A DNA stretch of 64,000 nt from positions 1,488,001 to 1,552,000 of the forward strand of contig OZ241919.1 in assembly GCA_965203835.1 (NCBI GenBank), in the 5' to 3' direction. Positions within the stretch are counted from its first letter, which is position 1. Each line of letters begins with the position of its first letter. Shown in pieces: positions 44,795 through 54,185 of the stretch. This stretch comes from CBDCFV01 sp965203835 (GTDB lineage: Bacteria > Chloroflexota > Dehalococcoidia > Lucifugimonadales > UBA3495). Position numbers and translations under genes: made by a program. The notes below the pieces were generated by a model. It was not told the origin of the DNA. It saw only the letters and a list, made by a program, of their open reading frames with translations, and did no database searches.

Positions 44795-46369
44795 TTACGT
44801 CGAAGCCCTCCCCCGTCGCAGGCCCCGGCCCGCCAGAACCCCGGTGTTGGTCCCTTGTTCGATGACCACTTGCCCGTTGACGATCACGTACTCGATTCCC
44901 ACCGGGTAATGCTTGGGATCGTCCTTGGTGGCGTGGGTCTTTACCGTATCGGGGTTGAACACCACGATGTCGGCCTTGAACCCGTCGCGCAGCAGGCCCC
45001 GGTCGGGAAGGCCCAGTCGCTGGGCCGGGAAGGAGGTCATCTTCCGGATGGCTTCCGGAAGCCGCAGGTGCTTTTCGGCGCGGACGAACTCGGCCAACAC
45101 CAAGGGGAAACAGCCGTAGGTGCGCGGGTTGGGATACTCCCCGAACAGTATGGCGTCGCTGGCTATCATGCCCATCGGGTGGGACACGAAGGCCGCCAGG
45201 GTGTGGGGATTGGTCCCCAACCCGACGGTGGAGATGCCCAGGTTTTCCTCCAGCAACAGGTCGAACAGGGCGTCCGCCGGGTCCTGGTTCCGCATCTCGG
45301 CGATGTCGGTAATCAGCCGCCCGTCGTACTGCCGGTTTTGAGGCTGGGTGAAGTTGGTCAGCCAGTTGTACTCCAGCCGGTCCCGGCTCAGTTCCCGCTT
45401 CATCCGCACCCGGTCGTCGGCGTCCTGAAGGGCCGCCATCAACCGCTCCGGCCCGCCGTCCTTGGCCCAATGGGGCAGGCCGATAGTGACCGTGGTGCCG
45501 GAATAGGGATAAGTGTAGCAGTCAAAGGTAACGTCCATCCCCTCGTCGCGTCCCCGTTCCACAAGGCCCAAGTAGTCCAAGTGGCTGCCCACCCCCTGCG
45601 CGCTTTGCCGGTAGTGGGTCAAATGGATCGGACAACCGCTGCGCCTGCCGATTTCCAGCGCCTCCTCCCACGGGGCCAGCACCCCTTGGGAACGGAGACT
45701 GGCCCTGGTGTGGGTGTGGTACATACCGCCCAAGCTCGCCGCGACTTCCGACAGCGACGCAAGCTCGGCGGTGTCGGCGTAGGCGCCCGGGGGATAGTCC
45801 AGCCCGGTGGAAATTCCCCAAGCACCCTCCTCCATCGCCTCTCGCACCACCGCCCGCATGTCCGCCATCTCCGCGTCCGTGGCGGGACGGTCGTTCCACC
45901 CCACCGACCAGATGCGCACCGGCGAGTTACCTAGGATGTAGGCCATGTTGATGGCCACCGAGTTGTCGTACTTGCTCAACAACTCCGCCACCGTGAGCCA
46001 GTCGGCGGGCAACGGCGGGTATCCGTTGAGTCCCGAGTCCAGCCAGATGTACCGCTCCAGCTCTTCCCGCGTCTTGAAAGGAGCGTGGGAGATGCCGTCG
46101 ATACCCACAAGCTCGGTGGTAACCCCTTGCCGCACCTTGGGATCGTGGTGCGGCTCCCCCAGGATGGTCAACCCGGCATGAGAATGAAGGTCGACGAATC
46201 CCGGACACACGACATGACCGCTGGCGTCGATGACCCGCCCGGCCTCCAGCCCCGAAACGTCTCCCCTGTGGATAGCAACGGTATCCCCGTCTACTATCAC
46301 CGCGGCATAGAACCCGGGGCTGCCGCTGCCGTCTATGACCAAGCCGTTCTTTATTATTAAATCTGGCAT
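44795..46369 (-). CDS. N-acyl-D-amino-acid deacylase-like amidohydrolase
   Basis: A 524-residue member of the D-aminoacylase branch of amidohydrolases. GFVDLHSHAGLTIL has the H-x-H, VTTELVGIDGISHAP the bridging region, MYHTHTRA and IHLTHYRQSA the later metal histidines, and MIASDAILFGE the Asp. The C-terminal sandwich GFKADIVVFNPDTVKTHAT is typical. It removes an acyl group from N-acyl-D-amino acids or acts on D-amino hydantoin-like amides. The ATG has no strong ribosome-binding site. Confidence 0.88.
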   Translation of the reverse strand: MPDLIIKNGLVIDGSGSPGFYAAVIVDGDTVAIHRGDVSGLEAGRVIDASGHVVCPGFVDLHSHAGLTILGEPHHDPKVRQGVTTELVGIDGISHAPFKTREELERYIWLDSGLNGYPPLPADWLTVAELLSKYDNSVAINMAYILGNSPVRIWSVGWNDRPATDAEMADMRAVVREAMEEGAWGISTGLDYPPGAYADTAELASLSEVAASLGGMYHTHTRASLRSQGVLAPWEEALEIGRRSGCPIHLTHYRQSAQGVGSHLDYLGLVERGRDEGMDVTFDCYTYPYSGTTVTIGLPHWAKDGGPERLMAALQDADDRVRMKRELSRDRLEYNWLTNFTQPQNRQYDGRLITDIAEMRNQDPADALFDLLLEENLGISTVGLGTNPHTLAAFVSHPMGMIASDAILFGEYPNPRTYGCFPLVLAEFVRAEKHLRLPEAIRKMTSFPAQRLGLPDRGLLRDGFKADIVVFNPDTVKTHATKDDPKHYPVGIEYVIVNGQVVIEQGTNTGVLAGRGLRRGRAST

Positions 46370-46537
46370 TTCGAACTCACCCCAGATAGATTGTGAAAGC
46401 AGTATGTTTCATGGGGCCACATTATATGTAAAACCGCCCGCAAATCCCAATCAGCCGCCCGGTATAACCTTAACCCTAGCAATTATCACGCTTTCCTAGT
46501 ACATTACTACCGGGCCAGGCAACGCCGCCAAGGACCG

Positions 46538-48013
46538 GTGGGGCCTCGACTATATATAACATGGACGCGAGTTGCAGCAGTGGAATTTGATATTTACGAT
46601 CTTGACCCGTCCATATACGACGAAATGTTCCTGCCCGACGGCGCTCCCAGGGAACACTCTCGGGAGCTTCACCAAGCTTTGCTCGACCTGTCGGTAGAGG
46701 AAGCCAACGGCATCCAGGAACGGGTCACCCGCTCCTTTTCCAACGAGGGCATATCCTTCCAAGTCTACGGCGATACTGAGGGAGAAGAGCGGATCATTCC
46801 CGTAGACTGCGTACCCCGCGTCGTCACCGCCGCCGACTGGCGGTTCCTGGACAAGGGCCTGACCCAGCGTTTGAAAGCCCTCAACCTGTTCCTGGAGGAC
46901 ATTTACAACGACGCCCGCATCATAGAGGACGGCGTGATTCCGGTGGACATGGTGCTTGGGTGCCCCCAGTACCGCACCGAGATGAAGGGATTTTCGGCCC
47001 CCCACGGCACTTGGGTCGCCGTATGCGGCACCGACTTGGTAAGGACCAACGACGGCTTCCGCGTGCTGGAGGACAACCTCCGGGTCCCGTCGGGCGTGTC
47101 TTACATGATCGCCAACCGCAAGGCCGTCAAGGCCAGTATGCGCCGGTTGTACCGCAGCTCCCGTGTGCAGGAGGTGGAGCATTACGGCCAGACCCTGCTG
47201 ACGACCCTGCGCGAGTTGGCGCCCGGCGGCAAGTCAGACCCGTGCATCGTCCTCCTGACTCCCGGAGTCTACAACTCCGCGTTTTACGAGCACATGTTCC
47301 TGGCCCACGAGATTGGCGCCGAGTTGGTGGAGGGCCGGGACCTGCTGGTGGACGACGGCTTCGTATACATGCGGACCACCACCGGCCTCCGGCGCGTGGA
47401 CGTCGTTTACCGCCGCGTCGACGACGACTTTATCGATCCTTTGGTCTTCCGCCCCGACTCCCTGCTGGGCGTCCCCGGACTGCTGCACGCCTACAAGCGG
47501 GGTAACGTGGCCTTGGCCAACGCCCCCGGCACCGGGGTGGCGGACGACAAGAGCGTGTACGTATACGTGCCGGACATGGTCCGCTACTACCTGCACGAAG
47601 AGCCCATCCTGTCAAACGTCGAGACCTACATGTGCCGCCGGCCCGAGGACCTGGAATACACGCTGGACAACCTGCATGACCTGGTGGTCAAGCGGGTGGG
47701 AGAGTCCGGGGGGTACGGCATGTTGATAGGGCCTCACTCGACCCCGGAAGAACGGGATGAGTACGCCAAGCAGGTTCGCGCCAACCCGCCCGACTTCATT
47801 GCCCAGCCGGTCCTTGCCCTGTCCCGCGCGCCGTGCCTTATCGACGGCCAATTCGAGCCGCGCCATGTAGACCTGCGGCCCTTCGTGCTCACCGGACGCG
47901 AGACCCGCATTGTCCCCGGAGCCTTCTGTCGCGTCGCCCTTCGCCGGGGAAGCTTGGTGGTGAACTCCAGCCAGGGGGGCGGCGGCAAAGACCTGTGGGT
48001 ATTAGGAGACTGA
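46538..48013 (+). CDS. Circularly permuted ATP-grasp protein (COG2308 type)
   Basis: About 490 residues. FDIYDLDPSIYDEMFLPDG is the family N-terminus and EDNLRVPSGVSYMIANRK, GGYGMLIGPHSTPEERDEY and APCLIDGQFEPRHVDLRPF are the ATP-grasp ligands and loops. ATP-grasp enzymes join a carboxylate to an amine; members of this operon type are predicted to make a small peptide or modify a protein. The first start is a GTG at 46538; the GTG at 46580 gives the family-like start and is an equal candidate. The alpha-E gene follows after four bases. Confidence 0.85.
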   Translation: MGPRLYITWTRVAAVEFDIYDLDPSIYDEMFLPDGAPREHSRELHQALLDLSVEEANGIQERVTRSFSNEGISFQVYGDTEGEERIIPVDCVPRVVTAADWRFLDKGLTQRLKALNLFLEDIYNDARIIEDGVIPVDMVLGCPQYRTEMKGFSAPHGTWVAVCGTDLVRTNDGFRVLEDNLRVPSGVSYMIANRKAVKASMRRLYRSSRVQEVEHYGQTLLTTLRELAPGGKSDPCIVLLTPGVYNSAFYEHMFLAHEIGAELVEGRDLLVDDGFVYMRTTTGLRRVDVVYRRVDDDFIDPLVFRPDSLLGVPGLLHAYKRGNVALANAPGTGVADDKSVYVYVPDMVRYYLHEEPILSNVETYMCRRPEDLEYTLDNLHDLVVKRVGESGGYGMLIGPHSTPEERDEYAKQVRANPPDFIAQPVLALSRAPCLIDGQFEPRHVDLRPFVLTGRETRIVPGAFCRVALRRGSLVVNSSQGGGGKDLWVLGD

Positions 48014-48017
48014 ACGC

Positions 48018-48992
48018 ATGCTTTCCCGCAGCGCCCAAGGAGTCTACTGGATGGGCCGCTACTTGGAGCGGGCCGAACACCTCTGCCGGTTGTTGCGCTT
48101 GCAGGCGCAGGCCTTGGTCGACCGTCCGGCGCAGGAAATCCACTTGGGATGGACGCGCATCTACAATAGCCTGTACCTTCAATTGCCGGGTGGGAGCATT
48201 GGACCTGTCGACAACGACGACTACACCTTGGCCGACTCTTATACCCTGGCCGACCATCTGACCTTCGACCGTTCCAACTCCTTTTCGGTATGGAATTGCT
48301 TCGCGCTGGGGCGTGAGAACGCCCGGCAAATGCGCCACTGCATCAGTGAAGAGATGTGGACCAGCCTCAACCTGGCTTACCTCCGGTTCCGCGACCTGGA
48401 AATTACGGACATCTGGGCAACCTCGCCCGAGGGATTTTACGCCGACGTAGCATCGGAGATAGACACCTTTGCGGGTGTGGCCGCCTCCACCATGTACCGG
48501 GACGAACGTTACCACTTCCTGCAGCTTGGGCGTTTCATCGAGCGGGCCCAGTTGACCTCATCCCTTTTTCTAACCCAGTTGGCCGCCGACCGGATCAATA
48601 TGGAGTATGCAGAGGAAGACTGGACCACTCTGCTGCGCCTTTACCATGCCCTACAAGCCTACAACAGCCGGTACACCATAGAGGTGCGGCCCGACCAAGC
48701 GTTGGACCTGCTGGCGACGGACCCCCAACTGCCGGACTCCCTCTGCCGCTCAGTTGACATGGTGGGAGCGGAACTTGCTTCCATCGCGCCGGGCCCCAAC
48801 CTTCGCTCCAACGGCTTGGCCCAGCGGTTGGCGGGACGCTTGGCGGCATTGGTCCATTACGAGTGGCCGGATCGCGACGACCGCGACGAGCTTTTGCGGC
48901 AGGTAAGCGACGACTGTCGCACCCTCCACGGTTTCGTGAGCGACGCATACTTCGAATACCCGATAGAGGACACCCCCGCCCGCCCCAGGTAA
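48018..48992 (+). CDS. Alpha-E domain protein (COG2307 type)
   Basis: A 324-residue mostly helical protein starting LSRSAQGVYWMGRYLERAEH, the diagnostic alpha-E motif, with a second copy near LQLGRFIERAQLTSSLFL. Alpha-E proteins always accompany the permuted ATP-grasp protein and usually a transglutaminase, and are thought to be its partner. TAGGAGA precedes the ATG just after the ATP-grasp stop. Biochemistry unknown. Confidence 0.88.
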   Translation: MLSRSAQGVYWMGRYLERAEHLCRLLRLQAQALVDRPAQEIHLGWTRIYNSLYLQLPGGSIGPVDNDDYTLADSYTLADHLTFDRSNSFSVWNCFALGRENARQMRHCISEEMWTSLNLAYLRFRDLEITDIWATSPEGFYADVASEIDTFAGVAASTMYRDERYHFLQLGRFIERAQLTSSLFLTQLAADRINMEYAEEDWTTLLRLYHALQAYNSRYTIEVRPDQALDLLATDPQLPDSLCRSVDMVGAELASIAPGPNLRSNGLAQRLAGRLAALVHYEWPDRDDRDELLRQVSDDCRTLHGFVSDAYFEYPIEDTPARPR

Positions 48993-49008
48993 CTCCCACT
49001 CCCTTCCC

Positions 49009-49061
49009 GTCTTTCCCGCGAAGGCGGGAAACCCGCCGGGGGCGGGCTGCGCGGGAAAGAC
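49009..49061. repeat. Palindromic repeat inside the ATP-grasp operon
   Basis: GTCTTTCCCGCG (49009-49020) and CGCGGGAAAGAC (49050-49061) are perfect inverted arms around a CCCGCC-rich loop. The inner part is a variant of the common repeat. It separates alpha-E from transglutaminase. Confidence 0.8.
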
Positions 49062-49081
49062 CGTAGGGGTCCGCTAACGAC

Positions 49082-49951
49082 ATGGCCAGTCTGCCCCGGT
49101 ACGAGATAGAGCACGTCTCTCGTTACTTCTACGACATCCCGGTGCGCCATTCCGTAATGTCCCTCTGCCTTATGCCCCGCAATGACGGCGGCCAGCGCCT
49201 GCTCCGGTTCAGTGTATCAATAGACCCTCCGGCCTCCATGAACTCCGAGGAGGACACTTACGGCAACACCAAGCACGTCCTCAACATCCACCGCCAGCAC
49301 CAGTTCCTGGAAATAGTCGCCCGCTCCACGGTGGAAACAACACCGCCGCCGCCCCTGTCGGCTTCCCTGAACGACACAGCATGGGATGAAATACGTTCGG
49401 GCCGGGAGTCCCTCGACCAGTGGGACTTCACCCACAACAGCGCCTTTGTCCGGCCGTCGCCGGCCTTGGCGGACTTCGTCGAACGGGTCGGAATCAAGCC
49501 GACGGCAGACCCGCTGGAGTCTATGTCGCTGCTTTCCGACAGCCTGTACCACGCGTTGCAATACGTCCCCGGCAGCACATCGGCCATATCCCCGATAGAG
49601 CACGCGCTGGAGTCGGGCCAGGGCGTATGCCAGGACTACGCCCACATCATGATCGCCATAGCCCGGTCCTGGGGCATTCCGGCCCGCTACGTGTCGGGCT
49701 ACCTGTACGTTGCCGGGAAGGACGGCGAGCAGGCGCGCACTTCCGCCAGCCACGCATGGGTGGAATGTCTGTTCCCGGACATCGGCTGGGTAGGCTTCGA
49801 CCCAACCAACCACTGCCTGGCCGACCAGCGCCACGTCCGCGTCGCCGCAGGCCGCGACTACCAGGACGTGTCCCCCGTCCGCGGCGTCCTCCAAGGCGGC
49901 GGCGGAGTCCGAATGGAGGTGGAGGTGAGGATGGGGTTGGCCGAGGAGTGA
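49082..49951 (+). CDS. Transglutaminase-like cysteine peptidase (COG1305 type)
   Basis: A 289-residue protein with a beta N-terminus (YEIEHVSRYFYDIPVRHSVM) and a transglutaminase-core domain: GVCQDYAHIMIAIARSWGIP has the nucleophile Cys, SASHAWVECLFPD the His and GFDPTNHCLADQ the Asp. Such proteins act as peptidases or acyl-transferases. It ends the ATP-grasp, alpha-E, transglutaminase operon, with a palindromic repeat in the gap. It could remove or process the product of the ATP-grasp partner. Confidence 0.88.
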   Translation: MASLPRYEIEHVSRYFYDIPVRHSVMSLCLMPRNDGGQRLLRFSVSIDPPASMNSEEDTYGNTKHVLNIHRQHQFLEIVARSTVETTPPPPLSASLNDTAWDEIRSGRESLDQWDFTHNSAFVRPSPALADFVERVGIKPTADPLESMSLLSDSLYHALQYVPGSTSAISPIEHALESGQGVCQDYAHIMIAIARSWGIPARYVSGYLYVAGKDGEQARTSASHAWVECLFPDIGWVGFDPTNHCLADQRHVRVAAGRDYQDVSPVRGVLQGGGGVRMEVEVRMGLAEE

Positions 49952-49970
49952 ACGAAAGCGGGACCGGACA

Positions 49971-50387
49971 TTAAGGACGATCCGTAATACTGATTTGCAA
50001 TTGACGGCCTATCGCGCCCAAAGCGGCGTCCATGTGGTCCATTCGCGATTGGTGTTGGATGTCCAACACCTTGTCCACTTGAGACAGCCGCCAACCCAGA
50101 CGGCGGCCAAGCTCAGGTTTGCTGATACTCTGCTCTCTCATTCCTTGGTAAAGCATCACCTTCACCGCTGTAAGCGTCGGAACGGCGGCATACAGGTCGC
50201 TTTGGGAAGGCGCGGGAATATCCTTGCCGTCGTGCATCCGGGCGGCTATCGCCTCTTCCAGCGCGTCGGAAGCCCGGGCAACAGCCTCTTCGAGAGTATC
50301 CGCAAAAGTGGTCAGTTCAGGAAAATCCGGACAACCCACCAGTAGACCGCCATCGTCGTCTTCAACCAGTATCGGATAGGCAAGCAT
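49971..50387 (-). CDS. HicB-like antitoxin with HTH domain
   Basis: About 138 residues. LAYPILVEDDDGGLLVGCPD and FPELTTFADTLEEAVARASDA are the partial RNase H-like HicB fold with DIPAPS at its end. The C-terminal ELGRRLGWRLSQVDKVLDIQ is a helix-turn-helix. The ATG at 50387 fits the family start better than 50438. No HicA-sized toxin gene is adjacent, so it seems an orphan or a regulator. A role in controlling the downstream Septu-like pair is possible but unproven. Confidence 0.75.
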   Translation of the reverse strand: MLAYPILVEDDDGGLLVGCPDFPELTTFADTLEEAVARASDALEEAIAARMHDGKDIPAPSQSDLYAAVPTLTAVKVMLYQGMREQSISKPELGRRLGWRLSQVDKVLDIQHQSRMDHMDAALGAIGRQLQISITDRP

Positions 50388-50552
50388 CAGTTCATAGATG
50401 TCACGAAATATGAAGATATTGGGTATATCTTGATGCACTCAACATCAAAGAGGTATATACACTGCTTCCAAGACCGAGCGAGACTGACTTTGGGAAGGTG
50501 ATTAGAGTGAAAGACCGTATTCGCATATAATAGGCGTTGGAGGTGGCATCCA

Positions 50553-51905
50553 ATGCACATCACGGGGATGACCGTTAAGAGAGGGTCACATCCGGCTTTT
50601 GCCGATAGTCAGGATATTGAACTAACACTTGATCAGCGAGTAAACCTGTTCATCGGGTCAAATGGGTGCGGAAAAACCAGCTTGCTACGTGTTTTGGCAG
50701 AGGCGGCACTTTTAGATAACAATACCACAATCCCGTTTAATCAACCCGAAATTAGCATCAGCGAAGATTGGAATAAGCGGTTCGAAAACCCTACTGATTC
50801 CGACTCAGCATATTTGGACCATTTCGAAGCGGACGATGGACGTCTGTTAGTAATTCCGTGGGTGTACATCCCCGCGACTCGAATTGCTTTGCCAGGTGAA
50901 TTCGATATGGGCCATCGCTCGTTCCATGATGATTCGGTAGGGACTTATGACCTACAAACGGACCTGCCTTACATAGATTGGCCAGACAATTCTCAGATCT
51001 TCGACAATCGTCGAGTAGAGACTTTAGTAAAAAAATTATTTGATCACTTAAAGGATGGAAAGCCTAAATTTGGCCAGCTTCTACGTATGCAGAGACACGC
51101 CTATAGATGTGCTAAGGAAATATCCAAGGAAATCGTCACTGGAAGCCCCATTAATTATGTCTCAAATCCATCAGAGATTCTTTTCACCCCAGATGAGATT
51201 GACCCACTTGCAGTTGAACCATATGTACATCCAGGAATGGGCGTAAGCACTATCGGAAGCCAAAGCGGCGGAATATCATTACAATACGTAGGCAATTTGA
51301 GTGCGGGGACACAAGGGACTTATTTGTGGGTCTTGTACATCGCACTGAAAATAGCATATCACTACCGCTTCGAGAAAGGCTGGGAAGAAAAACCCTCCAT
51401 CCTCCTCATCGACGAAATCGAAAACCACCTGCACCCCACCTGGCAGCGTCGGGTCATCCCTGCGCTACTGGAACATTTCCCCAAGTTGCAGATATTCGCC
51501 ACCACCCACTCTCCCTTCGTAGTCGCCGGCCTGAAAGCCGGACAAGTGCACCTCCTAAAGCGGGACGATAACGACCGCACAACCGCCACAACCAACGAGG
51601 AAGACATTGTCGGATGGACAATGGACGAAATTCTGCGAACGATGATGGGAGTAGATGACCCAACTGACGACGCCACTGCTGCGGCAGCGGCTGAACTACG
51701 GCAACTGAGGAACGAATGGCCGCGCAGTTCGCCGGAAGACGAGGAAAAACGCCAGGAGCGGATTGCCGAACTGCGGCAAAAGGTCGACCGGGACCTGTTG
51801 GCAGGGGGACCATTGGCGGCGCAAAGAGAGGATTTTGAGAGGAGATTTGCGGAAGCGTTGGAAAAACACGGTATTCCCAAGAACCTCAACTTGGAAAACG
51901 GCTAA
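50553..51905 (+). CDS. AAA/ABC-type ATPase, PtuA-like
   Basis: A 450-residue ATPase. NLFIGSNGCGKTSLLRVLAE is Walker A (residues 35-43), VGNLSAGTQGTYLWVLYI is the signature, SILLIDEIENHLHPTWQ is Walker B and FATTHSPFVVAGL the His switch. A charged helical C-terminus follows. It is two bases from an HNH nuclease gene, the arrangement of Septu (PtuA-PtuB) defence systems. GGAGGT is well placed. The first half is lower in GC than the last third, so the gene may be mosaic. Confidence 0.85.
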   Translation: MHITGMTVKRGSHPAFADSQDIELTLDQRVNLFIGSNGCGKTSLLRVLAEAALLDNNTTIPFNQPEISISEDWNKRFENPTDSDSAYLDHFEADDGRLLVIPWVYIPATRIALPGEFDMGHRSFHDDSVGTYDLQTDLPYIDWPDNSQIFDNRRVETLVKKLFDHLKDGKPKFGQLLRMQRHAYRCAKEISKEIVTGSPINYVSNPSEILFTPDEIDPLAVEPYVHPGMGVSTIGSQSGGISLQYVGNLSAGTQGTYLWVLYIALKIAYHYRFEKGWEEKPSILLIDEIENHLHPTWQRRVIPALLEHFPKLQIFATTHSPFVVAGLKAGQVHLLKRDDNDRTTATTNEEDIVGWTMDEILRTMMGVDDPTDDATAAAAAELRQLRNEWPRSSPEDEEKRQERIAELRQKVDRDLLAGGPLAAQREDFERRFAEALEKHGIPKNLNLENG

Positions 51906-51907
51906 CG

Positions 51908-52654
51908 TTGCACTCGGTACAACGCTCCACTGGTCCTGATTTCCTCACCAGACTTCGTGACTTGCACACAGAGTGGCGTGACTTGGGTGAACGGGACCGG
52001 GTGCGCATCCGAAGCGCCTTGAGAACGGACTTCAACGGCATCTGCGCTTATTGCGAGATAACTTGCGTTCCGCCCACTGGAGGAAACAATATCCCCAACG
52101 AGGAGACTATCGATCATTTCCGGCCGCGAAACCGCTTCCCCAACCTATGGCTTGATTGGCTGAACCTGATGTATGCCTGTCGAAGGTGCAACCAGAGCAA
52201 GGGTGGAAGGTGGCCGGGTTATGACGACGAATTGACCGATCAGTTTCTGGCTGCTGAGGACTCTCGGTACACACCGGTATCAACATACATAACCCCCAAC
52301 ACTGTCGGCAGCCAAAAACCGGCTGGGCAATTCTTTGACTTTAACGTTCGGACAGGGGAGGTGATGCCTGCGGAAGAACTTGAGCCAGCAGAGTGGTCAA
52401 TGGCCCGCAAGACTATTCGAGACATTGACTTGAACGACAGCCAGTTGGGAGAAAACGACGTGAACCATCTTTGGAACCGTCGTCAGGACTGGCTGGGTCA
52501 AGTCTTGGGACAACTCGACACTGTCGAGGACTTCGATGACCGCGTAACTATGCTGTTCGAGTTCGCGTTACCCAACCAACCCTTCTCAGGTTTCGTCTAC
52601 GCTTACATCATGGACCGGTTCCCGATCCTCAACCACCTCTTCCAGCGGCGTTAA
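51908..52654 (+). CDS. HNH endonuclease, PtuB-like
   Basis: A 248-residue HNH nuclease with zinc-holding cysteines: GICAYCE (Cys46, Cys49), ETIDHFRPRNRFP (His70) and LMYACRRCNQSKGGRWP (Cys91, Cys94, Asn95). The TTG start at 51908 lies two bases after the ATPase stop, so the two are translationally coupled. Septu PtuB proteins have this size and motif. The likely target is phage DNA or host tRNA-like nucleic acid, not shown here. Confidence 0.87.
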   Translation: MHSVQRSTGPDFLTRLRDLHTEWRDLGERDRVRIRSALRTDFNGICAYCEITCVPPTGGNNIPNEETIDHFRPRNRFPNLWLDWLNLMYACRRCNQSKGGRWPGYDDELTDQFLAAEDSRYTPVSTYITPNTVGSQKPAGQFFDFNVRTGEVMPAEELEPAEWSMARKTIRDIDLNDSQLGENDVNHLWNRRQDWLGQVLGQLDTVEDFDDRVTMLFEFALPNQPFSGFVYAYIMDRFPILNHLFQRR

Positions 52655-52673
52655 TCCAATGCATGGAGGCGCC

Positions 52674-53462
52674 TTGACCACAAAAACCCCCATTCTCGAA
52701 GTCCAGGACCTGGTGAAGGACTTTGGCGGGGTGCGGGCGGTCAACCACTGCACCCTGCAAATCATGCCCGGTGCGATTACCGGGATAATCGGCCCCAACG
52801 GGGCGGGCAAGACCACCCTGTTCAACTTGGTGTCCGGGGCCATGTCTCCCACCAGCGGCCGGATTTTCTTCAACGGCCGGCGCATCGACGGGATGGGTAT
52901 GCACCGCACCTTCGGGCTGGGCCTCATGCGCACCTTCCAGATTCCGCGGGAAATGAAGCGCATGACGGTGCTGGAAAACCTGATGCTGGTGCCCGCGCCC
53001 CAAGCGGGCGAGCGTATCTGGGCGTCCTGGCTGATGCCCGGCAGGGTGGCCCGTGAGGAGCGGCGCATCGAGGCGCGGGCGCTGGAGGTGCTGGAACTGC
53101 TCAGCTTCTCCCACTTGGCCAACGAGTACGCCGGCAACCTGTCCGGCGGCCAGAAGAAGCTGCTGGAGCTGGGCCGCACCCTGATGGCCGAACCCCGCAT
53201 GGTGCTGCTGGACGAACCCGGCGCCGGGGTCAACCGCACCCTGTTGCAGGACCTGGCCCGTAACATCATGGTGGCCAGCGTGGAGCGCGACATCACCTTC
53301 GTCATAATCGAGCACGACATGCGGTTCGTGATGACCATGTGCGACCCCATAATCGTCATGGCCGACGGAGCCGTGATCGCCGAGGGAACGCCGCCGGAGA
53401 TACAGCAGAACCCACAGGTCATGGAAGCCTACTTGGGAGGCCGGGCCGGTGCCGCTGCTTGA
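52674..53462 (+). CDS. livG: Branched-chain amino acid-type ABC transporter ATPase (LivG)
   Basis: About 262 residues. GIIGPNGAGKTTLFNLVSG is Walker A, NLSGGQKKLLELGRTL the signature, MVLLDEPGAGVN Walker B and VIIEHDMRFV the switch His. LivG-specific MRTFQIPREMKRMTVLENLM is present. The start shown is a TTG at 52674 with GGAGG four bases before; the ATG at 52659 opens the same frame. The Septu-like nuclease stops upstream with almost no gap. The gene overlaps livF by 14 bases. Confidence 0.92.
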   Translation: MTTKTPILEVQDLVKDFGGVRAVNHCTLQIMPGAITGIIGPNGAGKTTLFNLVSGAMSPTSGRIFFNGRRIDGMGMHRTFGLGLMRTFQIPREMKRMTVLENLMLVPAPQAGERIWASWLMPGRVAREERRIEARALEVLELLSFSHLANEYAGNLSGGQKKLLELGRTLMAEPRMVLLDEPGAGVNRTLLQDLARNIMVASVERDITFVIIEHDMRFVMTMCDPIIVMADGAVIAEGTPPEIQQNPQVMEAYLGGRAGAAA

Positions 53463-54153
53463 AGCCGACGGCGTGGTGGCCGGCTACGGGGAGACGGAGA
53501 TACTCCACGGCGTGTCCATCACCGTGGACGAGGGCGAGGTCGTCACCATAATCGGCCCCAACGGGTGCGGCAAGTCCACCCTTATGAAGGCCATCGTCGG
53601 CTTGGTGCGCGTGCGCAACGGCAATGTGACCTTCCGGGGTCAGGAAATATCCAGCTCACCCCCGGAGACGATCGTGCGGACGGGACTGTGCTACGTCCCC
53701 CAGACCAACAACGTGTTCCCGTCCCTGAGCATCCGCGAGAACCTCGAAATGGGCGCCTTCGTGCGGCGCGACGATTTCCGGGGGCGCATCGACGCCATGT
53801 TCCAGGTCTTCCCGGACCTGGCCGTGCAGCCGGGACGCAAGGCCGGCAGCCTGTCCGGCGGCCAGCGGCAGATGCTGGCCATCGCCCGCGCGCTGATGCT
53901 GGACCCGACCCTGCTGATGCTCGACGAGCCGTCCGCCGGGCTGTCGCCGGCCATGATGGACAACGTGTTCGAGCGGGTCCGCGAGATAAACCAGACCGGC
54001 GTAGCCCTGCTGATGGTCGAGCAGAACGCCCGCCAAGCCTTGGGGATGTCCCACCGGGGATACGTCCTGGTCGCCGGGGAAAAACGGCTGGAAGACACCG
54101 GCCGCGACCTGCTTAACAACCCTGAAGTAACCAGTCTGTACTTGGGAGGATAG
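53449..54153 (+). CDS. livF: Branched-chain amino acid-type ABC transporter ATPase (LivF)
   Basis: A 234-residue LivF. IIGPNGCGKSTLMKAIVGL is Walker A, SLSGGQRQMLAIARALML the signature and LMLDEPSAGLSPAMM Walker B. The LivF block YVPQTNNVFPSLSIRENLEM distinguishes it from LivG. The start overlaps livG. The cassette imports branched-chain amino acids or other small solutes such as amides and urea. Confidence 0.93.
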   Translation: MPLLEADGVVAGYGETEILHGVSITVDEGEVVTIIGPNGCGKSTLMKAIVGLVRVRNGNVTFRGQEISSSPPETIVRTGLCYVPQTNNVFPSLSIRENLEMGAFVRRDDFRGRIDAMFQVFPDLAVQPGRKAGSLSGGQRQMLAIARALMLDPTLLMLDEPSAGLSPAMMDNVFERVREINQTGVALLMVEQNARQALGMSHRGYVLVAGEKRLEDTGRDLLNNPEVTSLYLGG

Positions 54154-54185
54154 TCCCAATTGCGCCGCACCCATACTGAACGCCT

